From Kiritimatiellia bacterium (GTDB lineage: Bacteria > Verrucomicrobiota > Kiritimatiellia > RFP12 > UBA1067), in NCBI GenBank assembly GCA_017389885.1, contig JAFPDR010000070.1:1-9425 (forward strand): a stretch of DNA of 9,425 bases, read 5' to 3'. How positions within the stretch are numbered: position 1 is the stretch's first letter; each line of letters opens with the position of its first letter. Of the stretch, positions 7,130 through 9,425 are shown piece by piece. The notes under the pieces are model-generated. The model saw only the letters and a list, made by a program, of their open reading frames with translations, ran no database searches and had not been told where the DNA came from. Both the position numbers and the translations under genes were made by a program.

Positions 7130-8180
7130 ACTCGACCACCTTTCCGACTGCGTCCTCCTCGGACACCCTGCAGACCTGCTTTCCCTTCACGTAAAGGACG
7201 AAATCCCCGTCCGCGCCGCACAGCGCTATGTCCGCGCCCTTCGCCTCCCCGGGACCGTTCACGGCACAGCCCATCACGGCGACCTTCGGAAGCCTGACGC
7301 CGTCCTTGGCCAGCGTCTCGAGCGCGATCTCGACCTGCGAGGCGACGTGCATCAGGTCGACCTTCGTGCGCCCGCAAGTGGGGCACGACGTTATCGCCGG
7401 ACCGGGCGCGCGCAGCCCGAGCGCGCGGAGTATCTCCATCCCGACGCGCACCTCCTTCTCCGGCTTCGCCGTGAGCGAGACGCGTATCGTGTCGCCGATC
7501 CCCTCGCCGAGGAGTATCCCGAGCGCGACGGAGTTCCTAACCGCGCCGGGGATGAGAGTCCCCGCCTCCGTCACCCCGACGTGCAGCGGACAGTCCGTCC
7601 GCTCCGCGAGAAGCCTGTAAGTCGCTATCGTGTCCGGAACGTTCGACGCCTTCGCGGAAATGACGACGTCGCGGAAACCCTCGTCCTCGAGGATCTTCAG
7701 ATGCCCCAGCGCGGACCTGACAAGCGCCTCCGGAACGTCTATCGCACCCGCGTCGAGTTCGCCGCGGAGACCCTTCTCCAAGGAGCCGAGATTGACGCCG
7801 ACCCTTATCGGGACCTTCTTCTCCTTCGCCGCCCTCACGACCGCCTCCACCCTGTCGCGCGAGCCGATGTTGCCGGGGTTGATCCTGAGCGCGTCCGCGC
7901 CCGCCTCAATCGCCGCGAGCGCGCAGCGGTAGTCGAAGTGGATGTCCGCGACGAGAGGGATGGGCGACCTGCGCCGCACCTCGCCGAGCGTCTTCGCCGC
8001 CTCTACGTCCGGAACCGTGAGCCTGAAGATGTCGCAGCCGAGCGCGGCGCACTCCGCGACCTGCGCGGAAAGCGCCGCCGCGTCGTGCGGATCGGCGTTC
8101 GCCATCGACTGGACGCTCACCGGCGCCCCGCCTCCGACGGCCACTCCGCCTACTTTAATTGCTCGCGTTGTCCGTCCCAT
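7110..8180 (-). CDS. ispG: 4-hydroxy-3-methylbut-2-en-1-yl diphosphate synthase (IspG/GcpE)
   Basis: 356 residues, the short bacterial form. IspG reductively converts MEcPP to HMBPP in the penultimate step of the MEP isoprenoid pathway, using a [4Fe-4S] cluster, in the cytosol. The N-terminal TIM barrel runs from VGGGAPVSVQSM (15-26) through ADIHFDYRCALAAIEAGADALRINPGNIG (78-106) and RVGVNLGSLE (126-135) to VGVTEAG (201-207). The C-terminal cluster domain carries Cys266 and Cys269 (SCPTCGRT) and Cys305 with Glu312 (MGCAVNGPGE), the complete ligand set. A loop normally reading SMTNTDT is here SMANADP (25-31). The start overlaps the end of rseP by 26 nt; a purine-rich GGGGGAG lies 13 nt upstream, which is long, so re-initiation after rseP is plausible. 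The rseP-ispG neighbourhood is common in other bacteria. Confidence 0.97.
   Translation of the reverse strand: MGRTTRAIKVGGVAVGGGAPVSVQSMANADPHDAAALSAQVAECAALGCDIFRLTVPDVEAAKTLGEVRRRSPIPLVADIHFDYRCALAAIEAGADALRINPGNIGSRDRVEAVVRAAKEKKVPIRVGVNLGSLEKGLRGELDAGAIDVPEALVRSALGHLKILEDEGFRDVVISAKASNVPDTIATYRLLAERTDCPLHVGVTEAGTLIPGAVRNSVALGILLGEGIGDTIRVSLTAKPEKEVRVGMEILRALGLRAPGPAITSCPTCGRTKVDLMHVASQVEIALETLAKDGVRLPKVAVMGCAVNGPGEAKGADIALCGADGDFVLYVKGKQVCRVSEEDAVGKVVEYAVSLQ
7136..7143 (-). promoter_or_regulatory. Ribosome binding site of the ligase gene, embedded in ispG
   Basis: AAAGGTGG on the minus strand lies 6 nt before the ATG at 7129 and within the last codons of ispG. It supports the chosen start and translation coupled to ispG. 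Confidence 0.6.
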
Positions 8181-9327
8181 TGGTTTCAGCGTTCTCCCCC
8201 GCCTCCGCCTCCGCCGTCTCCGCGGCGTCCGGCTTGTACGTGTGTATCCTCCAGCTCCTGTGCGCGTCGCGGAAGATCAGGATTCCCATCGCGCCGAGCA
8301 GAAGGAACATGAAGCCCGTCGAAAGCACCGCGACGACCTTGTCCGGAACGCGCCTGCGGAAGACCAGCGCGTAGAGCGCGAAGAGGATGAGCCCTCCGTC
8401 CAGGACCGGAATCGGCAGGAGGTTCAGCACCGCGAGGTTCACGTTGAGGAAGCGCAGGAATCCGACGCCGTCCCAGAAGTCGTGGCGCACGGACCTGTAG
8501 ATCCCCTCCACGATCATCTGCGGCCCGCCGAGCGCCTTCGCCGTGTTCTTCGCCTCCTTCGGCGTCACGAGCCCCTTGAGCACGCGGAAGATCGACCCCG
8601 CGTCCCACGCGAGCTGCTTCAGCGGATTGCGGTGCGGCATCCAGCTCGACGCGCCGTTCTCCTTCGGCACGCTCACCGCGCTGATCATGTAGATGCCGGT
8701 CACCTTGTCCGCCTCTGGCGTCACGCGGACCGTCCGCTCCCCGCCCTCCTCGTCGCGGAGGACAAGCTCGGTCTCCTGCGCGCCGACGATCTGGAACTCG
8801 ACCTGCATCTCGGACCAGTTGGCGACCTGCTTGCCTCCGACGGAAACCACGGTGTCGCCCTTCTTGATGCCGGCCTTCTCGGCAGGTCCGTCCTTGAGCG
8901 TGTAGGCGATCTTCGCGGGGAGCTCGCCGAACTTGACGGACGGGATTGCGGCGAGGGTGAACGCGAGCACCACTGCGAGGACGAGGTTCATCCCCGGTCC
9001 CGCGACCGCGACGGCGATCTCCTTCCACGCCGGCACGTCCTTCTTCCCCTTCCCCTCCTCCTTTTTGCCGCCTTCGAGCTTCTTCGTCCCCTCGGGATCG
9101 ACGTCGGGAATCATCACGTATCCGCCGAGCGGAATCCAGCTGATGCGGTACTCGACTCCGCGCCACGTCTTCTTGACGATGGCGGGTCCGAAGCCGATCG
9201 AGAACCGCTCGACCTTGAGACCCAGCTTGAGGGCCACGATGAAGTGTCCGAACTCGTGGATCGCTATCGCGAGCGAGAAGAACAGCACGCACAGGATCAC
9301 GTATCCGACTGTTATTAGAATCTCCAT
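8155..9327 (-). CDS. rseP: RseP/site-2-protease-family intramembrane zinc metalloprotease
   Basis: 390 residues. Transmembrane segment 1 (about 5-31) contains the zinc motif HEFGH (His24, Glu25, His28); FSIGFGP (42-48) and PLGGYV (66-71) follow as in the family; a second membrane segment spans about 104-128 with AGPGMN (109-114). One PDZ domain covers about 133-205 (GPAEKAGIKKGDTVVSVGG at 147-165). The third membrane segment carries NLLPIPVLDGG (302-312) with Asp310, the third zinc ligand, and a fourth lies near 329-352. RseP enzymes cut transmembrane substrates such as anti-sigma factors and remnant signal peptides; no partner anti-sigma gene is visible. Oddities are a Lys/Glu/Gly-rich insert at 81-97 and an Ala/Glu-rich C-terminal tail (366-390) whose last codons overlap ispG. 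E. coli RseP has two PDZ domains, this one has one. No convincing Shine-Dalgarno precedes the ATG; the motif order allows no later start. Confidence 0.95.
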   Translation of the reverse strand: MEILITVGYVILCVLFFSLAIAIHEFGHFIVALKLGLKVERFSIGFGPAIVKKTWRGVEYRISWIPLGGYVMIPDVDPEGTKKLEGGKKEEGKGKKDVPAWKEIAVAVAGPGMNLVLAVVLAFTLAAIPSVKFGELPAKIAYTLKDGPAEKAGIKKGDTVVSVGGKQVANWSEMQVEFQIVGAQETELVLRDEEGGERTVRVTPEADKVTGIYMISAVSVPKENGASSWMPHRNPLKQLAWDAGSIFRVLKGLVTPKEAKNTAKALGGPQMIVEGIYRSVRHDFWDGVGFLRFLNVNLAVLNLLPIPVLDGGLILFALYALVFRRRVPDKVVAVLSTGFMFLLLGAMGILIFRDAHRSWRIHTYKPDAAETAEAEAGENAETNGTDNASN

Positions 9328-9373
9328 TTATCTGACGCTTTTCTGATTTCTTTCCGATACCACACAGGACGCT

Positions 9374-9425
9374 CTACTCGAAGCGGACCGTCGCCGCGCG
9401 GCCGTGTCCGTCCAGCCCCTCCACC
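9374..9425 (-). CDS. hisD: Probable histidinol dehydrogenase, last 16 codons only
   Basis: A minus-strand frame enters from the window's high-coordinate edge and stops with TAG at 9374-9376. It reads VEGLDGHGRAATVRFE. The pattern E-G-L-x-x-H-x-x-A-x-x-x-R is typical of the extreme C-terminus of histidinol dehydrogenase (compare the EAEKLTAHKNAVTLR ending region in E. coli), where the His belongs to the zinc/substrate site. HisD carries out the last two oxidations of histidine synthesis. It ends 46 bp before rseP. Only 16 residues are visible, so the call rests on that pattern. Confidence 0.55.
   Translation of the reverse strand, partial: VEGLDGHGRAATVRFE

Noticed and set aside
5513..7297. 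Very long plus-strand open frame (594 codons) opposite the ligase gene, and similar ones at 7942-9318, 1646-2995, 3079-4233 and 4154-5488
   Set aside because: Their translations are Arg/Val/Glu/His-rich with no family motifs, and each lies antisense to a gene with clear family signatures. High GC removes stop codons on the opposite strand, so these are shadows.

Overview
All the genes I can support lie on the minus strand of a GC-rich window (roughly two thirds G+C by eye). Read in transcription order, from high to low coordinates, they are: the last codons of a probable histidinol dehydrogenase (hisD), the site-2 membrane protease rseP, the isoprenoid enzyme ispG, an O-antigen-ligase-family membrane protein, LL-diaminopimelate aminotransferase (dapL), a lipoprotein of unknown function, an alginate-export-type outer-membrane beta-barrel, and the N-terminal two thirds or so of a secreted GH5-family glycoside hydrolase that runs off the low-coordinate edge. 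The long open frames on the plus strand are composition shadows of these genes.

The organism is a Gram-negative (diderm) bacterium: it has an outer-membrane barrel ending in Phe, a lipobox lipoprotein, RseP and an O-antigen-ligase-type protein. DapL, high GC, secreted glycoside hydrolases and short AT-rich heptamer repeats between genes together suggest the PVC superphylum (Verrucomicrobiota, Kiritimatiellota or Lentisphaerota). That placement is inference, not proof.

Layout. Positions 9425-7110 hold a tightly packed housekeeping block: hisD end, 47-bp gap, rseP, then two overlaps (rseP/ispG 26 nt, ispG/ligase 20 nt) that suggest translational coupling. Positions 5531-5477 are a short AT-rich gap filled by tandem heptamers, and dapL begins there without a visible Shine-Dalgarno. 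dapL, the lipoprotein and the barrel (5476-1556) follow at 43- and 52-bp spacing and may share a transcript. The largest gap (1426-1555) holds a perfect inverted repeat, a candidate extended -10 promoter and the GH5 ribosome binding site, so GH5 probably starts a new transcript.

Functionally, the high-coordinate half serves core metabolism and envelope quality control (histidine, isoprenoids, intramembrane proteolysis, surface glycan, lysine/peptidoglycan precursor). The low-coordinate half encodes exported proteins that might handle a polysaccharide: hydrolase, outer-membrane channel and lipoprotein. I see no mobile element, CRISPR array, tRNA or rRNA. I do not see a clear new system. The least explained items are the unknown lipoprotein, the duplicated N-terminal module of the GH5 protein, and the heptamer repeat.
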